From a bacterium (GTDB taxonomy: Bacteria > Actinomycetota > Acidimicrobiia > Spongiisociales > ZC4RG35), in assembly GCA_024638655.1 (NCBI GenBank), contig JAHEJW010000002.1, positions 177,211-212,169 on the forward strand: a stretch of DNA of 34,959 nucleotides, in the 5' to 3' direction. Shown piece by piece: positions 22,897-31,900 of this stretch. The notes under the pieces are model-generated. The model was not told where the DNA came from and made no database searches. It saw only the letters and a list, made by a program, of their open reading frames with translations. Positions within the stretch are counted from its first letter, which is position 1, and every line of letters begins with the position of its first letter. The position numbers and the translations under genes are program-made.

Positions 22897-25509
22897 TCAT
22901 ATCGATGCTGCCGCCACTCCGTGTCGTTGAGCCCATTCTGTCGCAAGCCGCGCAGTCTCGGTCAGATCCAATTCGCGACCCTCAGACCAGCGAGACTCGA
23001 TTTCGTTCTCGCTGACGGTTTTCGCCGCAGCTGCTCGCGGGTCGGCCATTCCTAGGCGCGTCAGATCGATGAACCCTCCTCTCCTTCCTCTGAGGGCATC
23101 GACCGCTCCAGCAACTACCAACCCTTCACGGGGACTGACGGCAATGACCGACTGCGCCAGCCAGTCGAGAGCGTGAACCATCCCCCCCTCATCCTGCAGC
23201 TCGGCGAACCGTTGCAGGGCACGGAACTGAACTGGGATTGCGAGCTCGGTTTGTCCTCGCAATACCGCTATCCCGGACAGCGCCAGTCGATTGAACAGCT
23301 CTTCGCCTTCGTTTCCGCTCTCTCGACTCGATGCAATGACTTCCTCGAACCGTGTGGCCGCTGCGTCGGTATTGCCGCGCATCCACTCAACGAACGCCCT
23401 CAGTGTCGAGATCCCTCTGCTCATCCTGGTGTTGGGTTCATCGAGTGTGTCCTCAATACGGTCAGCGACCCTCACCGCCTCATCGAGCCGGCCCAGCCAA
23501 ACAAGAGAGAAGGCTTGCCCGTAGAGCGCCTCGGCCAGCCGGAGTGCATCGCTCAACACCTCGGAGAGCTCGATCGCCTCCCTATAGCGGGTTTCCGCGG
23601 CCCCGTAGTCATTCAGCCAATAGGCGATGGCGCCAGCGCCCAGAAGCCCGGACACCCGGGCGCTTGGCGACCCACCAGCGCCGAGAAGCCGCATGGCCAG
23701 GTGAAGCCCGTCAGCTAGCGCACCGACGACGGGAAGGCTGTAGGAGAGGTCGAGCAGGATCTTCAAGCCCATATCCGGGTCGTTGTCTATGGACCACTCC
23801 ATTGCAGTCGCAAGGTTCAACTGCTCCGAAGAGAGGCGTTCCATCGCTGAGTAGTGACCCGGACCATGCATCGAAGCCGCTGCCTGGCTGACCAGTGCGA
23901 TGTAGTGCTCAGCGTGACGCCTGCTGACGGTCGCCTCCTCACCCGCCCCCTCCATACGCTTCATCCCGAACTTGCGCAGAGGCTCGAGCATCCGAAATCT
24001 GACATTCCCGGCAGACGTCATCGAAGTGACCAGGGAGCTATCGAGCAGCTGGGCAAGTGCGTCGGGGACACTGGTCACAGGCTCATCTCGGCACACCACC
24101 TCCATAGCGTCGAGGGTGAATCCACCTGCGAACCACGAGCAGCGGCTGAAGAGGGACTGGGCAGACCGATCGAGCAGCCCGTAACTCCAAGTTATGGCAG
24201 CCTCCATCGACCGATGGCGCGCCTCGTCGCCGGCGAAACCTCCGGACAGCACCGAGATCGACTCCTGGAGTTCAGTGCGGAGTCCCGCCAGGCCAACGAG
24301 TCGAACTCGCGCGGCGGCCAATTCGATAGCCAGCGGAAGGCCGTCGAGGCCCGTGACAATGTCGGCTACGTCTGATGCATTCTCTTCGTCGAGGATGAAC
24401 GAAGGATCCAACGAAGCGGCACGCCCCACGAACAACGATGCTCCTTCGGATGCTCGCACCGTCGCCAGGGACGAGTCACCGGGCACTTCGAGGGGCGGAA
24501 CGGCGTAAACCCGCTCGAACCTCGTGCGGAGCAGCCGTTGGGATGTGACTAGCAACGTCAGCTGCCCGCAGGCTTCGAGAAGGGTCGTCAGCATGGGTGC
24601 CGAGGCGGTCAACTGCTCGAAGCCGTCCAGGACGAGCAACCAGGGCTTGGAACCGATCCTCTCTACGACTGCGCCGACAGGATCACCGATCTGAGATGCG
24701 CCAATCACTTCGACCAGGGCAGGTGCCACGCGGATCGGGTCATTGGTGGTGGTCAACCGAACGAGGTGGACACCACCTTCGAAATCTCGGACGACCTGGC
24801 CGGCGACATGCACAGCGAGCCGTGTCTTTCCGATGCCTCCGGGCCCGTACAGTGTGACGAGTCTCTCCCGAGAGAGAAGGTCACGTACTTCGTTGGCCTC
24901 AGCCTCTCGGCCCACGAACAGCGAATCCTGTGCCGGGAGGTTGGTTGGTGGACCCTCAGTTCCTAGAGGCGGAAACTCGACAGGAAGGCCGGAACTGACA
25001 ACCTGATAGAGGTGCCAGGGCTCATCGAGGCCTTTCAGGTTGTGAACACCGACGTCTCTCCAATCGACGATCGTGGTGTCGAGCGGATCTATGCGAGATC
25101 GCGTCGCCTCCGAGACGATGATTTGGCCGCCGTGCGCTGCAGCTGAGATTCGCGCCGCAGTGATGACGTCGACTCCCACGTAGTTCTCCCCTCCTGCCCG
25201 ACCCTCGCCGGTGTGAACCCCCATGCGAACGAGAATCAGTCCTCCGTCAGGCCAATCGTGTGAGTGCAGGTTTCGCTGTGAGTCGAGTGCCGCCAGAACC
25301 GCGTCATCCGCATCTGTGAACACCGCGAAGACGGAATCGCCGCTGGTGCTGACGGTGATACCACCGTGTTTCTCGATCGCCGCTCTCAGAATGGCGTTGT
25401 GATCCTCGACGACCCCGCGGAAATTGGGTCCAAGGCGTTGGGCAATACGAGTAGAGCCTTCGATGTCGGTGAACAGGAACGTGACTATCCCGGTGGGTAG
25501 AACAGGCAC
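22897..25509 (-). CDS. Class III adenylate cyclase-ATPase-TPR regulator
   Basis: 870 residues. The first 175 form a class III nucleotide cyclase domain: FLFTDIEGST (metal aspartate) near residue 15, TSGDSVFAVF (second metal aspartate) and AARISAAAHGGQIIVSE. A STAND/NB-ARC-type ATPase follows, with Walker A YGPGGIGKTRLA (about 223) and a Walker B region (LLVLDGFEQL). The C-terminal 350 residues are helical tetratricopeptide-like repeats, with no clear C-terminal DNA-binding helix-turn-helix. Likely a signal-responsive cyclase. The GTG start at 25509 has AAGGAG seven bases upstream. Confidence 0.9.
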   Translation of the reverse strand: MPVLPTGIVTFLFTDIEGSTRIAQRLGPNFRGVVEDHNAILRAAIEKHGGITVSTSGDSVFAVFTDADDAVLAALDSQRNLHSHDWPDGGLILVRMGVHTGEGRAGGENYVGVDVITAARISAAAHGGQIIVSEATRSRIDPLDTTIVDWRDVGVHNLKGLDEPWHLYQVVSSGLPVEFPPLGTEGPPTNLPAQDSLFVGREAEANEVRDLLSRERLVTLYGPGGIGKTRLAVHVAGQVVRDFEGGVHLVRLTTTNDPIRVAPALVEVIGASQIGDPVGAVVERIGSKPWLLVLDGFEQLTASAPMLTTLLEACGQLTLLVTSQRLLRTRFERVYAVPPLEVPGDSSLATVRASEGASLFVGRAASLDPSFILDEENASDVADIVTGLDGLPLAIELAAARVRLVGLAGLRTELQESISVLSGGFAGDEARHRSMEAAITWSYGLLDRSAQSLFSRCSWFAGGFTLDAMEVVCRDEPVTSVPDALAQLLDSSLVTSMTSAGNVRFRMLEPLRKFGMKRMEGAGEEATVSRRHAEHYIALVSQAAASMHGPGHYSAMERLSSEQLNLATAMEWSIDNDPDMGLKILLDLSYSLPVVGALADGLHLAMRLLGAGGSPSARVSGLLGAGAIAYWLNDYGAAETRYREAIELSEVLSDALRLAEALYGQAFSLVWLGRLDEAVRVADRIEDTLDEPNTRMSRGISTLRAFVEWMRGNTDAAATRFEEVIASSRESGNEGEELFNRLALSGIAVLRGQTELAIPVQFRALQRFAELQDEGGMVHALDWLAQSVIAVSPREGLVVAGAVDALRGRRGGFIDLTRLGMADPRAAAAKTVSENEIESRWSEGRELDLTETARLATEWAQRHGVAAASI

Positions 25510-25597
25510 AGACTCTCCTTCCGAACCGAGGCTAGCTGTCGCGGCACACCGGCCTCCCGGGCGGAGGCTGGCCGGCTCCCCACTCATGGGGAGACGT

Positions 25598-26827
25598 TCA
25601 GACAGGTGGAGACCCGGGCACCTCGATCGGTGGATCCCGATCTACCTCAGGATCGGCGGCGTCGGCCGCTTCGACGTGATCTCTTCTGACTCCCATGACG
25701 AAGAGGATGGCGTCGAGGAACGGAACTGTGAGCGAGGTGTCGGCTCTCTCCTTGACCAATGGCTTGGCGTTGAAGGCAATGCCCAGGCCGGCGGCCGCCA
25801 GCATGTCCAGGTCATTGGCTCCGTCACCGATCGCCACCACCTGACTGAGGGGTATGTTCTCCTTGGCCGCCACTTCTTTGAGGAATGTCGCCTTTCTCGG
25901 TGCGTCGACCAACTCTCCGGAGAGGCCCCCGGTGAGCAGGCCGTCCTCGACTTCCAGTGTGTTGGAGAGCGAATAGTCGATCTCCAGGTCCGCGGCCAAC
26001 TGGTTGGCGAATCTGGTGAACCCGGCCGAGACGATTGCGGTCTTCATGCCCAATCGTTTGAGCGTCCTGATGAAGGTGCGCGCTCCAGGTGTGATCGTCA
26101 TCGAGGCCGCCACCCGCCTGAGCGCCTCTTCATCGAGCCCTTTCAGTAGACCCACCCGCTCACGCAAAGACTCTTCGAATTCGATCTCTCCGGCCATGGC
26201 GGCAGCGGTTATCTCCGACACTCGCTCCTCGACACCGGCCTCGCGCGCCAGCAGGTCGATGACCTCTTGCTGGATGAGAGTGGAGTCGATATCCATCACG
26301 ACCAGTCGCCTCGCCCGGCGCTCCAGACCGTCCGGCTGGATGGCTACATCAATCGGGCTGGCCGCGGCAACTCTGACGAGCGAGGCGCGAATCTCAGAAA
26401 CGTCACCGTTGGAGATGGCCAGCTCATAGCTGACAACCGGATAGCGGGAGAGGCGGTAGATCCGTTCGATGTTCCCGCCCCCGTCGGCAATGGCACGTGC
26501 GACGTCCCCAAAGTCCCTCGCGCTTACCGTCGAGCCGATGACAGTCACGATCGACATGGGCTTGATCGGAGGGGGTGCGGCCTCGATGCGCTCGAAGTCG
26601 ATCTGGAGGTCTTCCTTCCATCCAAAGAAGAGAAGATCCCGAACGGTTGCCCCTTCGGCGTCGACACCGATCAAGACATTGAGAGTCAGCCGCCCTCGAA
26701 CCACGATCTGCTCGACGTCGTAGATCTCCGCGCCGCCGGCGGCGAGCACGTCCATGAGGCCGGCCGAGATCCCGGGGTGGTCCGGCCCGTTGACGGAGAC
26801 GAGGATCGTCTTGCTTACGGTCATCAC
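25598..26827 (-). CDS. serB: Phosphoserine phosphatase SerB with ACT domains
   Basis: 409 residues. Two N-terminal ACT-like domains (about 1-75 and 88-165, VSVNGPDHPGISAGLMDVL) are followed by the HAD hydrolase core: motif I VMDIDSTLIQQE with the nucleophilic aspartate near 178, motif II SAGFT, motif III K near 300 and motif IV GDGANDLDML. The enzyme makes serine from phosphoserine, with ACT domains probably mediating feedback. GTG at 26827 or ATG at 26824: TACCCT five bases before the GTG is a leaderless-type -10. It lies 88 bases upstream of the cyclase gene on the same strand. Confidence 0.95.
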   Translation of the reverse strand: MMTVSKTILVSVNGPDHPGISAGLMDVLAAGGAEIYDVEQIVVRGRLTLNVLIGVDAEGATVRDLLFFGWKEDLQIDFERIEAAPPPIKPMSIVTVIGSTVSARDFGDVARAIADGGGNIERIYRLSRYPVVSYELAISNGDVSEIRASLVRVAAASPIDVAIQPDGLERRARRLVVMDIDSTLIQQEVIDLLAREAGVEERVSEITAAAMAGEIEFEESLRERVGLLKGLDEEALRRVAASMTITPGARTFIRTLKRLGMKTAIVSAGFTRFANQLAADLEIDYSLSNTLEVEDGLLTGGLSGELVDAPRKATFLKEVAAKENIPLSQVVAIGDGANDLDMLAAAGLGIAFNAKPLVKERADTSLTVPFLDAILFVMGVRRDHVEAADAADPEVDRDPPIEVPGSPPV

Positions 26828-26933
26828 ATTTGAGGGTAGGGACCTAAGAATCGGTTGAAGAACTTCATCGGTTTACGAATCTCTTCCTCTTGCCGATAGC
26901 ATTTGCCTGTCCAGTTCCGATCAGAGGTCACAC

Positions 26934-29480
26934 TTGTCCGAGAACCCATTCAGGCTGCCACGCCACGTCCTACCTTCCCACTACGACATAAGGCTCGAGC
27001 TCGACTTCGACCGGCTCGCCTTTGACGGAACCGTCGACATTCAGATCGGGGTCAACCAGGCGACCCAGGAGATCGTCTTCAACTCAGCCGACCTGGAATA
27101 CCACTCGATCGAGCTCTCGGGCACCGAGGGGACCGTCGAGATCACCGAATTGAGTTTCGACCAGGACTACGAGAGGGCCACTCTCACACTCGAAGAGCCG
27201 ATTCGACCGGGCACATACACGCTGCGGTTCACCTACACCGGCACCATCAACGATCAGCTCAAGGGTCTCTATCAGTCGGTCTATCGGGACGCCGAGGGCA
27301 ACGAGCACCTCATCGCCACATCCCAGTGCCAGTCGACTGATGCCCGCCGGGTCATCCCCAGCTGGGACGAACCCGACTTCAAGGCGACATTTCACACCAC
27401 GATGGTTGTTCCCCACGGCCTCGAGGCCTATTCGAACACCCGTGAGCTCGACCGGGTGGATCTCGGCGACGGCCGGGTCGAGTTCCGCTTTGCCCCCACG
27501 ATGAAGATGTCTTCCTATCTGCTGGCGTTCATAGCGGGACCCTTCGAGGCCACCGAGCCGCGTGTCGTCAGAGGCACGCCGATAAGGGTGATCGTCCCGC
27601 GAGGGAACCTCCATCTCACCGACGTCGCCATGGAAAACGCCGTCTTCTGCTTCGAATATCTATCCGACTACTACGGGATCCCCTACCCGGGAGACAAACT
27701 CGACCACATCGCGATCCCCGACTTCGCCGCGGGAGCCATGGAGAACGTGGGTCTGATCACCTATCGAGACGCCTACCTCATCATCGATGAGGAGAAAGCA
27801 AGTCAAGGCGAGCTCCAGAACAGCCTCGATGTGATCGGTCATGAGATCGCCCACCAGTGGTTCGGGAACCTGGTGACGCTTGCCTGGTGGGAGGGAGCCT
27901 GGCTGAACGAGGCATTTGCCAGCTTCATGGAGCTGAAGGCGACCGATGCCAAGAAGCCGGAATGGAAACGGTGGCTCGCATTCTCCAATCTCGAGGTCCC
28001 CTGGGCCATGGGCACCGACCAGTTGGCAACCACCCGTCCTATCGAATTCGAAGTCAACGCCCCAACCGAGGTGGATGAGATGTTCGATGCCATCACCTAC
28101 GGGAAGGGCTCGGCGGTGCTGCGCATGATCGAGATGTTCATCGAAGAGGACCGCTTCAGAATCGGCGTGGGCAACTACCTGAGCAAGCACCAGTACGGGA
28201 ACACGGTGACCCCCGACCTATGGGAGGCTCTCGACGGCGTCTGTGTATGGCCGGTGAGCGAGATAATGGACACCTGGGTCTATCAGCATGGCTTTCCCCA
28301 GATAGCGGTGAGGAGGGCTGAGGGCGGGCTTCAGCTGTCGCAGCGCCGATACCTGGCGATCCCCGATGAGTCGGATGCGACCATTTGGAATGTGCCACTC
28401 CAGCTTCGCGGCTCGGTCGACGGAGAGCTCTTCTCCCGCAAGGTCCTCTTGGACACGGACGAGGACACCATTGGTCTCGATGGTGAGGTGGATTGGGTCG
28501 TGGCCAACGCAGGAGGTCACGGCTTCTACAGGACCTCATACGCCGACGACCTCTTCGAGGATCTCTTCGCCCATGTCGATCAGCTCGACGACATCGAGCG
28601 GTACTCCTTGGTCTCCGACACACTGGCCTTCGTCCGCAATGGGCAGGTGCCTGCCTCGAGTTTCCTCGACCTGGTCGGGAGATTCGGCGATGAGGAGGAG
28701 CACGCCATCTGGTCGGTGATCGTCGCGGGTTTGGGCTCGATCGAGCATCACGCTCTCGATGAGACGGTTCGTGATCGCTTCGAGGCGTTTGTGCGCGACC
28801 TGCTCCAGCCTGCATTCGAGCGTGTCGGCTGGGAGACGCGCAACGGCGACACCGATCTTCAGAGGAAGATGCGTGGGATGCTGATCACCGCCCTAGGCAC
28901 GTTGGGAAGAGATACCGACGTGATCGCGAAGAGTTCGTCGATCGTCTCCCAGGTGCTCGCCGGCGAGGACGGCACCGATCCCGAGGTGGTCACCGCCACA
29001 CTGTCGGTCTATGCGTATCAGGGTGGTGCGGAGGAGTACGACACGCTGTGGAAGACCTACCAGAAGGCGACGACGCCGCTGGAGCAGCGACGCTATCTCC
29101 GAACCGTGGCCGGAGTGCAAAGGGAGGATCTCGCCGTCAGCACACTCGACAAGATCGTCGAGGGTGACATTCGCACCCAGGACGGGTTCTGGGTCTTCAC
29201 CCATCTGCTTGGAGGGCATGCCGGGCCCACCGTCTGGACGAGTGCAAGACAGAGATGGGATGACGTGCTGGCCGTCATGCCCGGGATGACTCGTCTGCGG
29301 GTCGTCGAGGGTCTGCCTGCACTCTCCCAACCCGAGGTGGCGGCGGACGTGAAGGCATTCTTCGCTGAGCATCCCATCCCCGACGCAAAGCGGGCGCTCG
29401 CACAAAAACTGGAACGTCTCGACGCCAATGTACTGTTCCGGGAGCGTGAGACGGCCCGGGTCAAGGCTTACTTCGGCTGA
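26934..29480 (+). CDS. pepN: Aminopeptidase N (M1 metallopeptidase)
   Basis: 848 residues from a TTG with AGAGGT just upstream. The exopeptidase motif GAMENVG (about residue 265) and zinc site HEIAHQWF (about 303) with the third ligand in WLNEAFASF are intact, and the long ERAP1-like C-terminal helical domain is present, so this is a complete M1 aminopeptidase that removes N-terminal residues from peptides. It has no signal peptide and is probably cytoplasmic. It occupies the position where rpoB usually follows rplL, on the opposite strand, with a shared terminator in between. Confidence 0.95.
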   Translation: MSENPFRLPRHVLPSHYDIRLELDFDRLAFDGTVDIQIGVNQATQEIVFNSADLEYHSIELSGTEGTVEITELSFDQDYERATLTLEEPIRPGTYTLRFTYTGTINDQLKGLYQSVYRDAEGNEHLIATSQCQSTDARRVIPSWDEPDFKATFHTTMVVPHGLEAYSNTRELDRVDLGDGRVEFRFAPTMKMSSYLLAFIAGPFEATEPRVVRGTPIRVIVPRGNLHLTDVAMENAVFCFEYLSDYYGIPYPGDKLDHIAIPDFAAGAMENVGLITYRDAYLIIDEEKASQGELQNSLDVIGHEIAHQWFGNLVTLAWWEGAWLNEAFASFMELKATDAKKPEWKRWLAFSNLEVPWAMGTDQLATTRPIEFEVNAPTEVDEMFDAITYGKGSAVLRMIEMFIEEDRFRIGVGNYLSKHQYGNTVTPDLWEALDGVCVWPVSEIMDTWVYQHGFPQIAVRRAEGGLQLSQRRYLAIPDESDATIWNVPLQLRGSVDGELFSRKVLLDTDEDTIGLDGEVDWVVANAGGHGFYRTSYADDLFEDLFAHVDQLDDIERYSLVSDTLAFVRNGQVPASSFLDLVGRFGDEEEHAIWSVIVAGLGSIEHHALDETVRDRFEAFVRDLLQPAFERVGWETRNGDTDLQRKMRGMLITALGTLGRDTDVIAKSSSIVSQVLAGEDGTDPEVVTATLSVYAYQGGAEEYDTLWKTYQKATTPLEQRRYLRTVAGVQREDLAVSTLDKIVEGDIRTQDGFWVFTHLLGGHAGPTVWTSARQRWDDVLAVMPGMTRLRVVEGLPALSQPEVAADVKAFFAEHPIPDAKRALAQKLERLDANVLFRERETARVKAYFG

Positions 29481-29501
29481 TCGATTGAGGTCGGGAAATG
29501 G

Positions 29502-29528
29502 AAGGCCCCCGGTTCACCCGGGGGCCTT
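29502..29528. terminator. Bidirectional terminator between pepN and rplL
   Basis: AAGGCCCCCGG and CCGGGGGCCTT around a TTCAC loop, followed by TCTTC on the plus strand and TCC on the minus strand. It should terminate pepN and probably also rplL. Confidence 0.85.
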
Positions 29529-29554
29529 TCTTCGTAGATTCCTGTTGAGTGCTC

Positions 29555-29947
29555 TTAGCGGAGCTCGACGGTGGCGCCGGCGGCCTCGAGGGTCTCCTTG
29601 GCCTTGTCCGCGGCCTCTTTGTCGACGCCCTCGAGCACAGCTGCAGGGGCGCCGTCGACCAGATCCTTGGCCTCCTTGAGCCCGAGACTGGTGAGACCGC
29701 GCACCTCTTTGATCACCTGGATCTTGGCGGAGCCTGCAGCGGTGATTACGACGTCGAACTCGTCCTTCTCATCCTCTGCGGCGGCAGCCGCCCCGTCGCC
29801 GCCCGCGGCCGGCGCCGCGGCCATGGCAACCGGGGCAGCAGCGGTAACGTCGAACTTCTCCTCGAAAGCATCGAGGAACTCCTTGAGCTCGAGCACGGTC
29901 ATCTCTTCGAACGTGCCGAGCAACTCTTCAGTGGTCATCTTGGCCAT
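29555..29947 (-). CDS. rplL: 50S ribosomal protein L7/L12
   Basis: 130 residues, typical size. The N-terminal dimerisation helix ([20 protein letters not shown]), a flexible Ala/Gly hinge ([14 protein letters not shown]) and the conserved C-terminal domain ([35 protein letters not shown]) are all present. This stalk protein recruits translation factors. It follows rplJ with a three-base gap; its ribosome site GAGGAGG lies within the end of rplJ. Confidence 0.97.
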   Translation of the reverse strand: MAKMTTEELLGTFEEMTVLELKEFLDAFEEKFDVTAAAPVAMAAAPAAGGDGAAAAAEDEKDEFDVVITAAGSAKIQVIKEVRGLTSLGLKEAKDLVDGAPAAVLEGVDKEAADKAKETLEAAGATVELR

Positions 29948-29950
29948 TTG

Positions 29951-30559
29951 TCATTCCTCCTCGGCCTGGTCGGCCGTGGTCTCTTCGGGCTCGTCCGTCG
30001 GGAGCGTGGCATCTGATGCGCCGCCCTCCGGGATGAATTCGCCCGACTCTTTCTTGTCCATTAGCTGGGAGAACATCGAAGCCGCGTCACGGTTGAACGA
30101 GGCCAACATGCCGGCGAACTTGAACAGCGGGGCCTTCGCGGCGCCTGCCACCTTCGCCAACAGCACTTCACGCGGCTCGATCTCTGCCAGCCTGGAGACC
30201 TCTTCGGGGCTGAGAACCGCACCCGAGAGGAACCCGGCCTTCAGAACGAACACGTCGTGTGCTTTCGAGAACTCCTTGAGAGCCTTGGCCGTCGCCACGG
30301 GATCCGTGTTGGCGAAGGCGAGAGCCGTAGGGCCCTCCAGGTACTCGTCGATGCCCTCTATCCCGGCATCGCCGGCGGCCAACTTGGCCAGGGTCATCTT
30401 GACCACCTTGTACTCGGCCCCTGCATCACGCAGGGCGTTGCGCAGCTCCTGGACGGCGCTGACCGTGAGACCCCTGTACTCCGTGAGGAACACGGCGCGG
30501 GCGTCTTCGAGTCGTTCTCGGATGTCTGCTACAGCTTGGACCTTTTCTGGTCTTGGCAT
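29951..30559 (-). CDS. rplJ: 50S ribosomal protein L10
   Basis: 202 residues. The N-terminal VFLTEYRGLTVSAVQELRNAL and the central LAFANTDPVATAKALKEFSKA are characteristic of L10. The acidic, low-complexity C-terminus (PEETTADQAEEE) is an extended L7/L12-binding tail. AGGGAGC precedes the ATG. Transcribed from the promoter at 30720-30747 through the L10 leader. Confidence 0.96.
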   Translation of the reverse strand: MPRPEKVQAVADIRERLEDARAVFLTEYRGLTVSAVQELRNALRDAGAEYKVVKMTLAKLAAGDAGIEGIDEYLEGPTALAFANTDPVATAKALKEFSKAHDVFVLKAGFLSGAVLSPEEVSRLAEIEPREVLLAKVAGAAKAPLFKFAGMLASFNRDAASMFSQLMDKKESGEFIPEGGASDATLPTDEPEETTADQAEEE

Positions 30560-30713
30560 TTGCTAGCTCCCTAGACATCAATCAAGCCCCTCGACCAAAA
30601 GACAGAGGGGCTTCGAGAAGCGAACCTGCGCTGGCGGGACGAGTGTCCCTTTGGGTCTAACGCACGTATGCGGGTCGACACCGGCGGTCTTCGGCCGTGA
30701 GATTGAAGTTGCG
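30560..30713 (-). ncRNA. Ribosomal L10 leader
   Basis: About 150 bases between the promoter and rplJ. GAAGACCGCCGGTGTCG near the 5' end and a GCGCAGG segment are as in known L10 leaders, where L10(L12)4 binds to control its own synthesis. It ends in a strong 9-bp hairpin, AAGCCCCTC/GAGGGGCTT (30584-30613), that may act as an attenuator. The match is by eye, not a covariance search. Confidence 0.6.
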
Positions 30714-30719
30714 GTCAGA

Positions 30720-30747
30720 ATTGTAACTGAGCCAGGTACCAGGGCAA
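30720..30747 (-). promoter_or_regulatory. Promoter of the rplJ-rplL operon
   Basis: Minus-strand TTGCCC (30747-30742), a 16-base spacer and TACAAT (30725-30720) form a good housekeeping promoter, initiating near 30713. Confidence 0.65.
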
Positions 30748-30769
30748 TTCGCGGTTACCGTTCGGCCTG

Positions 30770-31570
30770 GTGAGCTCAACAGGATTCGCCCAATCGAGCA
30801 AGGCGCAGATCTACTTCGATTCGGTCGGGGAAGGCAAGGCCGTTGTCTTCATACACGCCGGAATAGCCGACTCGAGGATGTGGGATCCTCAGTTCGAGTC
30901 GCCACCAGATGGGTTCAGGTTCGTGCGGCTCGACTTGAGAGGCTTTGGTCACTCCAAAATCCCTAAGGAGCCCTACACGGACTGTGAGGACGTCCTGGCG
31001 GTGATGGACCACCTCGAAATCGAAAAGGCGGTCATGGTCGGCTGTTCGATCGGGGGTGAGGCGGCCCTAGACCTGGCTACGTTCGCGCCCTACCGGCTGT
31101 CGGGCCTGGTGCTCATCGGTGCTTCGGCTCCAGGGTTCGAACCGCAGTCATCGGACTACCGCTCGCCTCAGGCGCCCGCTGTGGTCGAGGCCTTCGAGGC
31201 CGGTGACCTGGCGAAGGTAGCGGAGCTGGAGACCGAGACCTGGGTTGTTGGCCGGGGCCGCGAGAGGTCTGAAGTCAACGCGACGGTCTTCGATCTGGTT
31301 GAGAAGATGAATCTCGCCGCGCTCAAGACGGAGGAAAAGCGTGAAGAGAGACGCAAAGCCCCAATACTCGAGGCTCTTCCCCACATCGACATGCCAAGCC
31401 TCATCGTGGTCGGCGAGCACGATCTCCCCCCGTTGCTCGAAGCCTCCGAGCATCTCGAGGAGAGCTTTGAGCACTCTCGACACGTGGTCATCGAGAACGC
31501 TGCACACCTCCCCTCCCTCGAACAACCGGAGCCTTTCAATAAGGCATTCTTCGCATTCCTGGAGGGTTAG
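30770..31570 (+). CDS. Alpha/beta hydrolase
   Basis: 266 residues, GTG start. The serine nucleophile elbow is GCSIGG, the oxyanion-hole motif VVFIHAGIADSRMWDPQ near residue 24 resembles the HG motif, and the catalytic histidine is in ENAAHLPSLEQP; the acid residue is likely the D of GEHDLPP. Similar to 3-oxoadipate enol-lactonase-like esterases, substrate unknown. A TACCGT hexamer eight bases before the GTG suggests leaderless transcription. It lies inverted between rplA and the L10 operon, dividing the usual ribosomal-protein cluster. Confidence 0.88.
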   Translation: MSSTGFAQSSKAQIYFDSVGEGKAVVFIHAGIADSRMWDPQFESPPDGFRFVRLDLRGFGHSKIPKEPYTDCEDVLAVMDHLEIEKAVMVGCSIGGEAALDLATFAPYRLSGLVLIGASAPGFEPQSSDYRSPQAPAVVEAFEAGDLAKVAELETETWVVGRGRERSEVNATVFDLVEKMNLAALKTEEKREERRKAPILEALPHIDMPSLIVVGEHDLPPLLEASEHLEESFEHSRHVVIENAAHLPSLEQPEPFNKAFFAFLEG

Positions 31571-31851
31571 ACACTCGTTTTCCAATATTTCCCTGGACAC
31601 TTGTTGGCCGACGCGCGACACTTGGCAGGTTGATAACCGGGGGTCTCCGTGCAACCGGGCGGGTTCCTGACCGCCCCCGCTCGCTTCCTCGGACCCCATA
31701 AGAGAGAGGGTCGCGAAGCCGGCCGACGACGACCAGCCCTACCCTGGTCCACAGACGATGTCGGCGGCAACGTGCGGACGGTGGACCTGGCAGCCGAAGC
31801 CCTCCAGCCCACGGAAAAGTCCGAGGCGCGGAGATCCCCCGATCTTCAATC
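31571..31851. other. Non-coding gap between hydrolase and rplA terminator
   Basis: No convincing gene. A small hairpin GGGCGG/CCGCCC (31657-31676) is the only local structure I note. Long frames on both strands have arginine/proline/serine-rich composition typical of chance frames in GC-rich DNA and lack ribosome sites. Confidence 0.5.
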
Positions 31852-31881
31852 AGAAAAGCCCCCGAATCCGGGGGCTTTTCT
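31852..31881. terminator. Strong symmetric terminator after rplA
   Basis: AGAAAAGCCCCCG and its exact complement around AATC. Each strand ends with a T-rich half (CTTTTCT), so it can terminate rplK-rplA on the minus strand and the hydrolase transcript on the plus strand. One of the clearest intrinsic terminators in the window. Confidence 0.9.
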
Positions 31882-31900
31882 CGTACGACAGAATCGACGG

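Noticed and set aside
29571-30566. 331-codon plus-strand Ser/Ala-rich frame
   Set aside because: Antisense to rplL and rplJ; serine/alanine-rich composition is typical of complement frames of ribosomal-protein genes.
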